Virus record (IMG/VR): IMGVR_UViG_3300027747_003130
Coordinates: 1 to 28,124 of that record
DNA from: a virus
DNA length: 28,124 bases
Strand: one strand, 5' to 3'
The notes below the pieces were generated by a model that worked only from the letters and a program-made list of their open reading frames with translations, was not told the origin of the DNA and did no database searches. The translations under genes were made by a program, and so were the position numbers. The number at the start of each line of letters is the position of its first letter. Position 1 is the stretch's first letter. This document shows positions 21,412 to 28,124 of this stretch, one piece after another.

Positions 21412-22974
21412 TTAGGATTCTGTTTGTAGTAGGGTCAATGTCACGGTGATGACTGCTGCGCCGGCTGCAGTATTGGTCACTTTTATGGGTATTATGTCAG
21501 TTGGCGGTGATTCGCTGCTGAACCCAATTGCTGCTGGTGTAAATAATTTGATAGTACCTATATTGTTAATGGCTTCGGCGATTACACCGCTTCCAGATGT
21601 TGGATCTGTGTGTATGGGTCGCCCAGCATCGGCAACTAGACTTGCTGCGCTGCTGTAAATGGTAACCCAGGCAGGTTGATTGGTCTGTATACTGTAGAGA
21701 TTATAGCCTTTGAATCCAGTAGCATTGACAGTTACATTGCTGCCCGGAGCTATTGAACCGGTAGTGATCATAATGGTCGTTCTGCTGGGTGCTGTGCCCA
21801 ATGGTGGTATCTGTGCATCTAGTATGATGTTGTTTACACCATTGTTATTGATAGAAGGTAAAATATCAAACACATCTCCGATACTGGAGTTTAAAGTGCT
21901 GTTATTTCCCCAATATATGTGATATCCTCCAAGATTACGACCATCACTGTTAAAGGAGTTGCTTGTGCTGAGAACTCCGGGATTGGTACTGTCATCACCA
22001 ACCATGATGTTGTAGTTTTCCAAAGCATAGAAATAACTCTGTGACACACTGGTATAACTTGGCCCACCACTGACAGGCGTCACACCAAATGCCATACCTC
22101 TATAATTGTTGCGGAATACACTTCTAGCCACAGCGGTATAGGTCACAGGATCATCGGCTGTGATGCCAACAGTAAAGCCTTTAAATTGACAGTCAATAAA
22201 CTGTGCATCATAGGTGTTGATAGCAGTGCCAAAACTTTTTAGTGTAACAGCCGAGTCCTGCAACAGACCCTGTCCTTGTGTCCATCCGCCTTGAAAAGTC
22301 ACACGTTCAAACCGTATGTGATTATAACGCACCAACTGCACAGCATTCATGTGAAACCCATTGGTGTTGATTACAAGATCTTGCAGGCGGATGCGAGACG
22401 GCAGTGCAGCATTATTCAAACCAATGTTGGCCCCTGTTTGTCCTAGGCTATCTGCAGTCTGCATCATAAACATCAGTTGTTGGTCATTGCAGAGTATTGT
22501 TGTGGCCCCGTCACTGTCACCAAGTAAATTCAAATAAGGGTACAGCAATATGGTGCTGTTGATAAGATATTTTCCAGCAGGTAAATGTATACAGGGTACA
22601 GTAGTGCCACTATTGGGATAGTTTTTAAGCAGACTGGTGATAGCAGCATTTATAGCAGGTGCGTCATTAACTAACCCATTGCCAACCGCACCAAAATCTT
22701 TTACACTGACTATGTCATTCAACTTGCTACCCAGTGTTCTTGGTTTAGCAGCGGCTAGTTGCAGGCCATTGTTGTTGTAGACAGTGGAAATAATATCTGT
22801 ATTTTGGCTATACTCGGTGAGAACTTCAGTGTTGCCTCCGTAACCGTCGCTGTTGCCGATAAACAGTTGGCGAGTATCCAAACACCATCCAAACTCTCCC
22901 TCTGCCAGTGACGCTGGCAGATCGGCATATAATCCCCTGCGATTTTGAATTCTTGAAATTGTCTGGATGGCCAT
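21412..22974 (-). CDS. Tail spike/fibre with pectate-lyase-like beta helix
   Basis: The 520-residue protein starts with a short virion-attachment-like domain, RIQNRRGLYADLPASLAEGE then CLDTRQLFIGN (residues 8-40), a pattern common at phage fibre N-termini. Next is SVKDFGAVGNGLVNDAPAINAAI, the entry motif of the Pectate_lyase_3 right-handed beta-helix superfamily. The helix region with Asn-rich turns runs to about residue 400. The last 120 residues are beta-rich and Thr/Ser/Ala-rich, probably a trimerisation or receptor-binding tip. It probably binds or cuts host surface polysaccharide; catalytic residues cannot be assigned by eye. Confidence 0.88.
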   Translation of the reverse strand: MAIQTISRIQNRRGLYADLPASLAEGEFGWCLDTRQLFIGNSDGYGGNTEVLTEYSQNTDIISTVYNNNGLQLAAAKPRTLGSKLNDIVSVKDFGAVGNGLVNDAPAINAAITSLLKNYPNSGTTVPCIHLPAGKYLINSTILLYPYLNLLGDSDGATTILCNDQQLMFMMQTADSLGQTGANIGLNNAALPSRIRLQDLVINTNGFHMNAVQLVRYNHIRFERVTFQGGWTQGQGLLQDSAVTLKSFGTAINTYDAQFIDCQFKGFTVGITADDPVTYTAVARSVFRNNYRGMAFGVTPVSGGPSYTSVSQSYFYALENYNIMVGDDSTNPGVLSTSNSFNSDGRNLGGYHIYWGNNSTLNSSIGDVFDILPSINNNGVNNIILDAQIPPLGTAPSRTTIMITTGSIAPGSNVTVNATGFKGYNLYSIQTNQPAWVTIYSSAASLVADAGRPIHTDPTSGSGVIAEAINNIGTIKLFTPAAIGFSSESPPTDIIPIKVTNTAAGAAVITVTLTLLQTES

Positions 22975-23032
22975 AATAATGTCAACTCCGCTATGTGAAA
23001 TATTTACGTCAAACTTTGTGGTATTTACCAGC

Positions 23033-23085
23033 AGCGTTAGCTGCGTCGAGCGGAAAGCCGCGACAGCTTGCTGCGCGGTAGTTGA
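23033..23085. repeat. GC-rich imperfect inverted repeat between divergent genes
   Basis: The segments GCAGC, AGCTG and TCG of the left arm find complements GCTGC, CAGCT and CGA in the right arm in matching order, interrupted by small bulges, around a loop containing GGAAAG. It is distinctly more GC-rich than its surroundings. It lies between the tail-spike gene and the plus-strand cluster and could be a regulatory hairpin or a structured RNA. Confidence 0.45.
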
Positions 23086-23118
23086 CCAAATCTTTTGTGT
23101 TGGTCACAATTAGTGCTG

Positions 23119-23125
23119 ATAAATA
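23119..23125 (+). promoter_or_regulatory. Candidate T4-like late promoter (ATAAATA), plus strand
   Basis: The element stands 20 bases before the ATG of the first plus-strand gene, leaving a short leader with GGGGGA. It is the only evident promoter for this cluster. Confidence 0.4.
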
Positions 23126-23145
23126 ACCAGGCTGGGGGAAATTAA

Positions 23146-23322
23146 ATGCGGTTATTTGAGTTAATCGGCGAGGCAGCAGGTGTTGGCAAAATTGAACCTG
23201 GTATAAACACCACACCAGATATACACCCTGGAGAAATCAAACGTCAAGCTGCAAAACTGCACTGGACAGTTGACGACAATGGTTGTCCCCCAATAGCCAG
23301 GACCAATGGAGAAATTAGATGA
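23146..23322 (+). CDS. Small unknown protein, first gene of a plus-strand operon
   Basis: The ATG has GGGGGA 7 bases upstream, and the frame ends in ATGA overlap with the next gene, both marks of a real gene. The 58-residue product contains GKIEPGINTTPDIHPGEIKRQ and WTVDDNGCPP. I remember similar short segments ('PG-x-NTT-x-D-x-x-PGE') in other phage proteins, but no function. It is coupled to the oxygenase-like gene. Confidence 0.72.
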   Translation: MRLFELIGEAAGVGKIEPGINTTPDIHPGEIKRQAAKLHWTVDDNGCPPIARTNGEIR

Positions 23323-23897
23323 TGGATTCTAAAATATTGTTTGCATCGCTTGATTTGCCAATGAATCCATTGCGTCCAAATGTAGTCTGGCCAACTCCAC
23401 AGGTTAACCAAGTCAAACGGATCGATGCAGATGCCATAACTGATGAAATGCAGACTATCATACGAGATCTAGGTTTAACTGTAGATGTTCTCCTGTTGTG
23501 GACCTGGAACCCAGTACCAAATGATGAAATTTATCATATACACACCGACGGCCATTATACCAACAACCCCAGACATGTGGCTATAAATTGGTTGATAGAG
23601 GGCAACAGCGCAGTTGAATGGTTCAGTCGCGCAGGAGCAAAACCAAATTTAATTTTCAAGCAGAACGTCTTTCCGGTAACAGTGTGGAATTACACAGAAT
23701 CTACACCGCAATTAATTGGCTCGTGGCAGGGACAGCGCCCTGCACTATTAAGTATTCAACAACCCCACAGGGTCAGAGTCATTAGCCAAAATACCCCTCG
23801 CCGCAGCATAACCATGCGATTCTTACCAAACCTGAACATAGATAACATGATAGAAAAACTTGGTAAGAGAGTAATAAAAATCAACGAAGAATATTGA
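23319..23897 (+). CDS. 2OG-Fe(II) oxygenase-like protein
   Basis: The 192-residue protein has the iron-binding HxD in IHTDGHY (about residue 74), then RHVAINWLIEG and a distal His in QQPHRV followed by SITMRF with the 2-oxoglutarate-type Arg. This order and spacing fit the double-stranded beta-helix of Fe(II)/2-oxoglutarate dioxygenases, many of which are found in T4-type marine phages. The substrate is unknown: protein, nucleic acid or small molecule. It starts by ATGA overlap with the small gene before it, so it is operonic. Confidence 0.75.
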   Translation: MMDSKILFASLDLPMNPLRPNVVWPTPQVNQVKRIDADAITDEMQTIIRDLGLTVDVLLLWTWNPVPNDEIYHIHTDGHYTNNPRHVAINWLIEGNSAVEWFSRAGAKPNLIFKQNVFPVTVWNYTESTPQLIGSWQGQRPALLSIQQPHRVRVISQNTPRRSITMRFLPNLNIDNMIEKLGKRVIKINEEY

Positions 23898-23958
23898 CAA
23901 TCAAAAAACATATAATTCAAAGATTGACCAACCAAATATACACCTTATAACAGTAGAC

Positions 23959-24117
23959 ATGGATCAACAAGTCAAACTGCGTTGGCTAACCCGTGAACAA
24001 ATACCACTTCTGACTTTGGAGTGGGCTGAAACTGTTGCGAGTAACAAAATATCCGTTGAAGATGTGTGCCAATTGGTAGATGACTATGTTGACTGGTTAG
24101 ACAACGTCAATCAATGA
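23959..24117 (+). CDS. Small acidic protein of unknown function
   Basis: The 52-residue product has two probable helices (REQIPLLTLEWAETVAS and VEDVCQLVDDYVDWLDNV). No ribosome site is obvious. It ends 2 bases before the stop of the convergent exonuclease gene. Its acidic, evenly helical composition supports a real gene, with moderate confidence. Confidence 0.55.
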   Translation: MDQQVKLRWLTREQIPLLTLEWAETVASNKISVEDVCQLVDDYVDWLDNVNQ

Positions 24118-24119
24118 TG

Positions 24120-24803
24120 TCATACCTCATAGTAATCGGCTACTCTTTTCCACCATAGATTTTTATACTCTTCGAATTCTGATCCATTCAATACCCAGTT
24201 TTGCACTACCAAATCTTTGGTACACATCAAGATTACGCCTTGTTTTATATCAGTACCATACAAAACATCATGTGCTAGAGCATAGGCAGCAAGTTGTAGT
24301 TTATAATCAACCACGCGATCATCTGTTTTGAATTTATTTGATTGTTTAAAATCTACAATGCTGGGTTTACCACGATATACACCTGCCATATCAGTGGTTC
24401 CTGCATAGATACCCGGGTAATACAGTGAGGCTTCTAGACCCCAGGTTTCATCCATGAAAGGCATGAGGTATTCGCGCATAATGGCTTGGGCCATCTTGAA
24501 ACTCTGTTGATGGTAGAAATTACTGCCAGGTTTTGGGTCCTCACCAAGCATGAACCTTTCGAGAAAACTGTGCATCATAGTACCTCGAAAGGCTGCTTCA
24601 TTGGTGATTTCAGTAGCTTTTTTGTCGCCTACGCTGCGTCGCCATGCTGCTAGAGCACGCCGGCTTTCTTCTGGTTTCGTGCGATCCAGTATGGTTGTTA
24701 CAGATGGGAGTTTTTCACCTGTGGGATCAACATATTTTCGACCATCTGCTCCACCGTCTTCTCTTGTGAGTTTTTGATAGGGGTACCGATTTGTTATTGC
24801 CAT
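24120..24803 (-). CDS. PD-(D/E)XK exonuclease (RecB/MGME1-like)
   Basis: The 227-residue protein shows the nuclease motifs in order: AAFRGTMMHSFLERF (the conserved GxxxH helix at about residue 70), YAGTTDMAG (catalytic Asp) and SIVDFKQSNK, where 'D-x-K' is the metal-binding centre. A conserved YKLQLAAYALA helix (RecB-family 'QxxxY') follows. T4-type marine phages often carry such a protein, probably in recombination or DNA processing. Whether it is single-strand specific cannot be told. Confidence 0.88.
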   Translation of the reverse strand: MAITNRYPYQKLTREDGGADGRKYVDPTGEKLPSVTTILDRTKPEESRRALAAWRRSVGDKKATEITNEAAFRGTMMHSFLERFMLGEDPKPGSNFYHQQSFKMAQAIMREYLMPFMDETWGLEASLYYPGIYAGTTDMAGVYRGKPSIVDFKQSNKFKTDDRVVDYKLQLAAYALAHDVLYGTDIKQGVILMCTKDLVVQNWVLNGSEFEEYKNLWWKRVADYYEV

Positions 24804-24835
24804 GTTGTTATTTTAGCAGGTTGACTAGGATTGAA

Positions 24836-25069
24836 CTATATTTGTTTTTGTGCGGCCATCATTGCATCTGCAATAGCTTCGGCCCTGAGTTGAGCATCCA
24901 TTTGATAATGTTGACGCCTAATGTTCAACAGACCTTTGATCACGTCTGGTTTCTCCTGCAAAGCGCGAATATCATCTTCTGTCATGAGTATGGATTTGGC
25001 AATTAAGTCAATTATCTGCGGCTTTTTACTAGCCAGTAGTAGTTTTTCCGGACCATAACTGCTACGCAT
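24836..25069 (-). CDS. Small helical unknown protein
   Basis: The 77-residue product is Lys/Glu/Ala/Gln-rich and looks entirely helical, ending in a long amphipathic helix. It starts 6 bases after the previous gene's stop, without a clear ribosome site. It lies among presumed structural genes, so it may be a late accessory protein; no family is recognised. Confidence 0.65.
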   Translation of the reverse strand: MRSSYGPEKLLLASKKPQIIDLIAKSILMTEDDIRALQEKPDVIKGLLNIRRQHYQMDAQLRAEAIADAMMAAQKQI

Positions 25070-25075
25070 AACAGA

Positions 25076-25759
25076 CTACCACTGCAGGACCCAGGTAAAG
25101 GTATTACCAGTATTGGTGTTAACTATGCGGTTGACAATATAACCTAAAGTAGAAAAATAATTGATTACAGCATTCATTTGGTTGTTGTATGACGGGGACA
25201 GCAGAGGATTACTCATCATTTCGCCTGCCCACGCGCCATAGTAGTCTTGGCTGGGATAATAGGCATAGATACTGAAAACCCCCGAGCCGGAGGATGATAT
25301 TACAATGGGAATCGGGCGCTGTGCGGTTGCATTGGCAAAATTTGTTGCCAGCATTATGGTATTAACATCAACGAAGATAACATAATAATAAGTGGCCTGC
25401 TGTAGTGGTGTAGGCAGGTCTTCTGTGCTGCTGACTGTAACAATGTTGCCAGTATTAAATGGATGGTTTGGTATTATTAGGAAATTGTCAGATACCGTCC
25501 ATGTCAATGGAGTAAATGGTGTGCTGTAAGTCATCAATGTATTGTTAGATACCTGCGTTTGATAAACGCCCTGGCTAATGGCTGCAAACACTGCCTGCTG
25601 GAGATTGTAGACTTCGCCATTGACTGCTTCTTCTGCTGGTAGGCTGTGGCGAGCATCTACTGCGTTGCTGAAAACTCCGGACGGTGGTGGGTTGGGGTTA
25701 TAGGCATAGTTATAGTAAAAACTGGTCCAATAGTTGGCATTGTTCAACGAGCAAGACAT
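25076..25759 (-). CDS. Unknown protein, probably virion-related
   Basis: AAGGAG lies 10 bases before the ATG. The 227-residue product is rich in Tyr, Asn, Thr, Ser and Pro and poor in Lys. A beta-rich middle (about residues 85-165) has a small Ig-like feel around 'NHPFNTGNIVTVSSTEDLPTP', and aromatic-rich ends flank it. That wording resembles 'G-x-x-V-T-V-S-S' turns of virion decoration or tail proteins. Low Lys content and position favour a structural role, but no family is named. Confidence 0.68.
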   Translation of the reverse strand: MSCSLNNANYWTSFYYNYAYNPNPPPSGVFSNAVDARHSLPAEEAVNGEVYNLQQAVFAAISQGVYQTQVSNNTLMTYSTPFTPLTWTVSDNFLIIPNHPFNTGNIVTVSSTEDLPTPLQQATYYYVIFVDVNTIMLATNFANATAQRPIPIVISSSGSGVFSIYAYYPSQDYYGAWAGEMMSNPLLSPSYNNQMNAVINYFSTLGYIVNRIVNTNTGNTFTWVLQW

Positions 25760-25774
25760 GACACTGTATCTCCT

Positions 25775-26140
25775 TTATAATGCTAACTCGCCAGATTTGA
25801 CTGCAGCATCTGCAACCTTATCTGCAGTGTTGGCTATTTGTTTTTGTTCTTTTTCGGCAGTCTTGTCGTTGAGAGGATCTGGTATTTCCGTTTTGATCTT
25901 GATGTTTTGAGGACCAGTCTGTGCTACCACATCTGAAAACATAGGTTGCGATAGTAACTTCATCAGATCATCAGCATCAACATCATAGCCCAATTTAAGC
26001 ATGTATTCCACTGCACCATTTTTCCCGGCCATGGGAGCCCATGGCCGGTTTTTACGTCTATAGGTTACAATGAAATCCATGAGATCATTGTTTATGTTGT
26101 CTACTACCTTGCTTTCCTTCAGCAACTCTTTGATCAACAC
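25775..26140 (-). CDS. Unknown 121-residue protein
   Basis: The start is GTG at 26140, with AAAGG 8 bases upstream, 3 bases after the previous gene's stop; a TTG directly follows and could also serve. The N-terminal half is globular-looking (DLMDFIVTYRRKNRPWAPM and YMLKLGYDVDADDLMKLL). The C-terminal third is charged and Ala-rich. I have seen similar small genes beside structural genes of T4-type cyanophages, from memory only. Confidence 0.7.
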   Translation of the reverse strand: MLIKELLKESKVVDNINNDLMDFIVTYRRKNRPWAPMAGKNGAVEYMLKLGYDVDADDLMKLLSQPMFSDVVAQTGPQNIKIKTEIPDPLNDKTAEKEQKQIANTADKVADAAVKSGELAL

Positions 26141-26143
26141 TTG

Positions 26144-28124
26144 TTAAGCCTTTGTCTTTTTGTCTATCGCACGATCAAAGGTTTCAGGATCAATCATGCG
26201 TGGATTTTTAATCTCTAGTGCATGTAGATCCAGCCAATAGGCTCTTGTATCTGCTGTTTCAAACATCTTTTTGCTTTTGCTACCATTTTGAGTTTCGTAG
26301 ACAACACCATATGGAGTGCGATTTTTTATGGATTGTAGTTCCTTGGCCTTGTTCAGCGATTTGATGTTTTGCAGCATACCGATCACACCTTCTTGCATAA
26401 TATGACGAACAACACTAGTTAGTTCAGAGATTCTACGTTGTTGTTGCTTCATCTGCTGAAGAATATCTTCACCTTCCAGTCCATATCCAACCTGCAGTGG
26501 GTCGGAAGCTGTGCCTTCTGCAAGATGCTTTTTAAAATTTACCCTGTGTGTGTTCATTTGCTTTTTGAGGCCTGCTAGTGATCCCTTTGCTTCGGCTAAT
26601 GCCTTTACTGCTGAGATATACCCTTCGTGCTTTGGCCCAAACTCTTTCCATGCAGTGGCATACAATACACTTTCCCAGTTTTTACCATAGCGTTTTTTAA
26701 AAACATCTTTTTGATCACGTATAAATTGCTCAGCCTTCTCACCCGGTGGGGCTTTTTCCTTCAGCATTTTGGCCATGTCTTTTGGATCAATCTGAGTAAC
26801 TTCTGGTTTTGTTGATTTTTTGGAAATTTTGCTAGGCTCAATTGGATTGCCACGAATGTCAACCTGTTGTACGGTTGTTGCAGCTTTGTCCTTGGCCTTG
26901 TTTGGAGGTACCGCTGGCCCACCTAATGGTCCTGGTTCTTGAGTAACGGTGATTTTCTTACCAAACATGGCTTCTACCACCGGAGGTTCACTGTTGATCT
27001 TGGTTATACGGTTCCATTCCTTGTCTGTGCGACTCATGATCTTCTTTTGATCGGCCATTTTTTTCTTATAGCCCGGCCAAGTCTCTGCAATCATAACGGC
27101 ACCACATTCGTTGCAGCACATCTTGCCATGATCATCTTCCATATAGGTGCCCATGCCGCACTCATTGCAGGTCATGGCATTTTCATTGACATCACCCCAA
27201 TGATCCTTTTGCTTGGCACGAATAGCAAAATTCAGTTGTCTAACTTCCTTCTGCTCTTTTTCATTGCGTTCTGGTTTGTGCATCAATTGCTTTTTGCGTG
27301 CTTTCAATTCAGCAATGGTCCAGTCGTCCCACTTGCCAATATCTTTTTTGGCTGTGTGCATTTCTGTCCCCCATGCTTCATTTTGTGTGGTTTTTCGGCG
27401 ACGGAGTTCTTGCCTCGCGGCTTTGATTTGTAGGTCAGCTGGCGAACCAGCTGCTACATCATTGCGATCTGCTAGGGACTGTAGTTGATCATCGCTCATC
27501 TGCTTTACCCTGGCCACAACATCTTTTGGTTTGCCACCAGTTCCACCAATTTTGGGTACCCCCAGTGATGGCCATCCGCTCGCAGCACGCTTTAGATTTT
27601 TTATCATGCCTTCAGACATTGGCTTTTTGGCACGACCCAATGCCTCTTGGCCTACTTGGTCTGCAGCAGCAGGTTCTTCTGCAGGAGGTTCTTCTGCAAC
27701 AGGTTCTTCTGCAGCAGGTTCTGGAGTGGCCTGTTCTATATCAGTTGGTTGTGCTGGTACTCCCCCTCCTTGTAATGTAGTTACTGCTGTGTCAATGGCT
27801 TCTTTGGTTGAGGTTGTGTTTTCTAATAATCCATCTAAGGCAGTCTTTACAGTGGTATTGAATCCAGTTGCTGCTTCTGGTCCAAACTGTGCACGCATGC
27901 TGTCAACCAGCGGCATTAGATCATTTACAGACATTTTAGCCACATCTTCAGCCATATCCTGCACTTTGCTGCTTAATGATTTTGCATTGAGAATTAACTG
28001 TGCACGAGCCAGTGTTTCATTGTCTGGGTCCTCCTCCTCGTACAGCCGTGATTCTGCCATTGTTCTACGTTTGGCCTTGCGCCCTTCTTCAAAATGATCA
28101 TCCATTGCATGCTGCTCAAATTGC
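26144..28124 (-). CDS. Large unknown protein with zinc ribbon; 5' end probably outside the window
   Basis: From the ATG at 28105 there are 653 residues, but the frame stays open to the window edge and no ribosome site precedes that ATG, so the gene probably starts further upstream. Residues 30-112 form a helical region (ETLARAQLILNAKSLSSKVQ then VNDLMPLVDSM) that I associate from memory with cyanophage virion-related proteins. Residues 128-147 are a Pro-Glu-Glu-Ala repeat. C313/C316 and C331/C334 (CNECG twice) make a zinc ribbon. Long charged stretches and a compact C-terminal domain follow. The function is unknown; a structural or assembly role is my best guess. Confidence 0.78.
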   Translation of the reverse strand, partial: QFEQHAMDDHFEEGRKAKRRTMAESRLYEEEDPDNETLARAQLILNAKSLSSKVQDMAEDVAKMSVNDLMPLVDSMRAQFGPEAATGFNTTVKTALDGLLENTTSTKEAIDTAVTTLQGGGVPAQPTDIEQATPEPAAEEPVAEEPPAEEPAAADQVGQEALGRAKKPMSEGMIKNLKRAASGWPSLGVPKIGGTGGKPKDVVARVKQMSDDQLQSLADRNDVAAGSPADLQIKAARQELRRRKTTQNEAWGTEMHTAKKDIGKWDDWTIAELKARKKQLMHKPERNEKEQKEVRQLNFAIRAKQKDHWGDVNENAMTCNECGMGTYMEDDHGKMCCNECGAVMIAETWPGYKKKMADQKKIMSRTDKEWNRITKINSEPPVVEAMFGKKITVTQEPGPLGGPAVPPNKAKDKAATTVQQVDIRGNPIEPSKISKKSTKPEVTQIDPKDMAKMLKEKAPPGEKAEQFIRDQKDVFKKRYGKNWESVLYATAWKEFGPKHEGYISAVKALAEAKGSLAGLKKQMNTHRVNFKKHLAEGTASDPLQVGYGLEGEDILQQMKQQQRRISELTSVVRHIMQEGVIGMLQNIKSLNKAKELQSIKNRTPYGVVYETQNGSKSKKMFETADTRAYWLDLHALEIKNPRMIDPETFDRAIDKKTKA
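27671..27730 (-). repeat. 15-bp tandem repeat encoding a Glu-Glu-Pro-Ala linker
   Basis: About four 15-base units (plus-strand form aggttcttctgcagc, with small changes) lie in frame in the large unknown gene and encode EEPAA-type units. Such tracts expand and contract easily and form flexible linkers. Confidence 0.8.

Noticed and set aside
23009-23215. Minus-strand open frame of 68 codons upstream of the tail spike
   Set aside because: It covers the structured intergenic region and the start of the plus-strand operon, with no ribosome site and no recognisable product.
26939-27433. Long plus-strand frames opposite the large unknown gene, and similar ones at 15505-15834, 16916-17263, 19696-20124 and 27531-28097
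   Set aside because: They are antisense shadows of well-supported minus-strand genes and show no start signals or motifs.

Overview
The window looks like part of a large tailed-phage genome (Caudoviricetes), most likely a T4-type or T4-related myovirus from an environmental sample. The evidence is a two-subunit T4-type topoisomerase II (genes 39 and 52), a class Ia ribonucleotide reductase (nrdA/nrdB) with a glutaredoxin, a tail-spike protein, a peptidoglycan hydrolase, several glycosyltransferases, very tight gene packing with ATGA-type overlaps, and ATAAATA elements resembling T4 late promoters. Nearly all genes are on the minus strand. Two small clusters are on the plus strand: 1.0-2.1 kb and 23.1-24.1 kb. 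No rRNA, IS element or CRISPR array is visible, and I recognised no ordinary tRNA.

Layout, low to high coordinates. 0-0.75 kb: SleB-type cell-wall hydrolase (-). 1.0-2.1 kb: plus-strand Smr-domain protein and small proteins. 2.1-5.5 kb (-): Cys-rich protein, two GT-A glycosyltransferases, tRNA(Ile)-lysidine synthetase (TilS), Nudix hydrolase. 5.5-9.9 kb (-): topoisomerase II medium subunit, a small unknown protein, and the large subunit in two genes separated by a split intein. 10.07-11.1 kb (-): small proteins around a tmRNA gene of the circularly permuted, two-piece type, with its own consensus sigma70 promoter. 11.1-15.4 kb (-): GT-B glycosyltransferase, agmatinase/arginase-family enzyme, Sm-like protein, peptidoglycan hydrolase, glutaredoxin, GT-A glycosyltransferase. 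15.4-20.7 kb (-): nrdB, then nrdA spread over three protein-coding pieces with an endonuclease-like gene inside. 20.8-23.0 kb (-): unknown protein and tail spike. 23.1-24.1 kb (+): small proteins around a 2OG-Fe(II) oxygenase-like protein. 24.1-28.1 kb (-): PD-(D/E)XK exonuclease and four unknown, probably virion-related, proteins. The last gene is probably cut by the window edge.

The most remarkable content is the set of genes in pieces. (1) nrdA is broken by an atypically split intein with only 19 N-intein residues, flanking a GIY-YIG-like gene. It is broken again, without an intein, between the active-site Cys equivalents 439 and 462. There the two new ends carry a strongly basic tail and a strongly acidic tail that could dock the pieces. 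(2) The topoisomerase large subunit is broken inside its TOPRIM motif by a second split intein. (3) The tmRNA would mature into two RNA pieces. A working reductase would therefore need one trans-splicing event plus non-covalent assembly, and a working topoisomerase one trans-splicing event.

Functionally the window combines dNTP synthesis (NrdA/B, glutaredoxin), DNA topology, translation maintenance (tmRNA, TilS, Smr protein), lysis (two wall hydrolases), sugar transfer (three or more glycosyltransferases), polyamine metabolism (agmatinase) and host recognition (tail spike). All assignments come from reading motifs; no database search was run.
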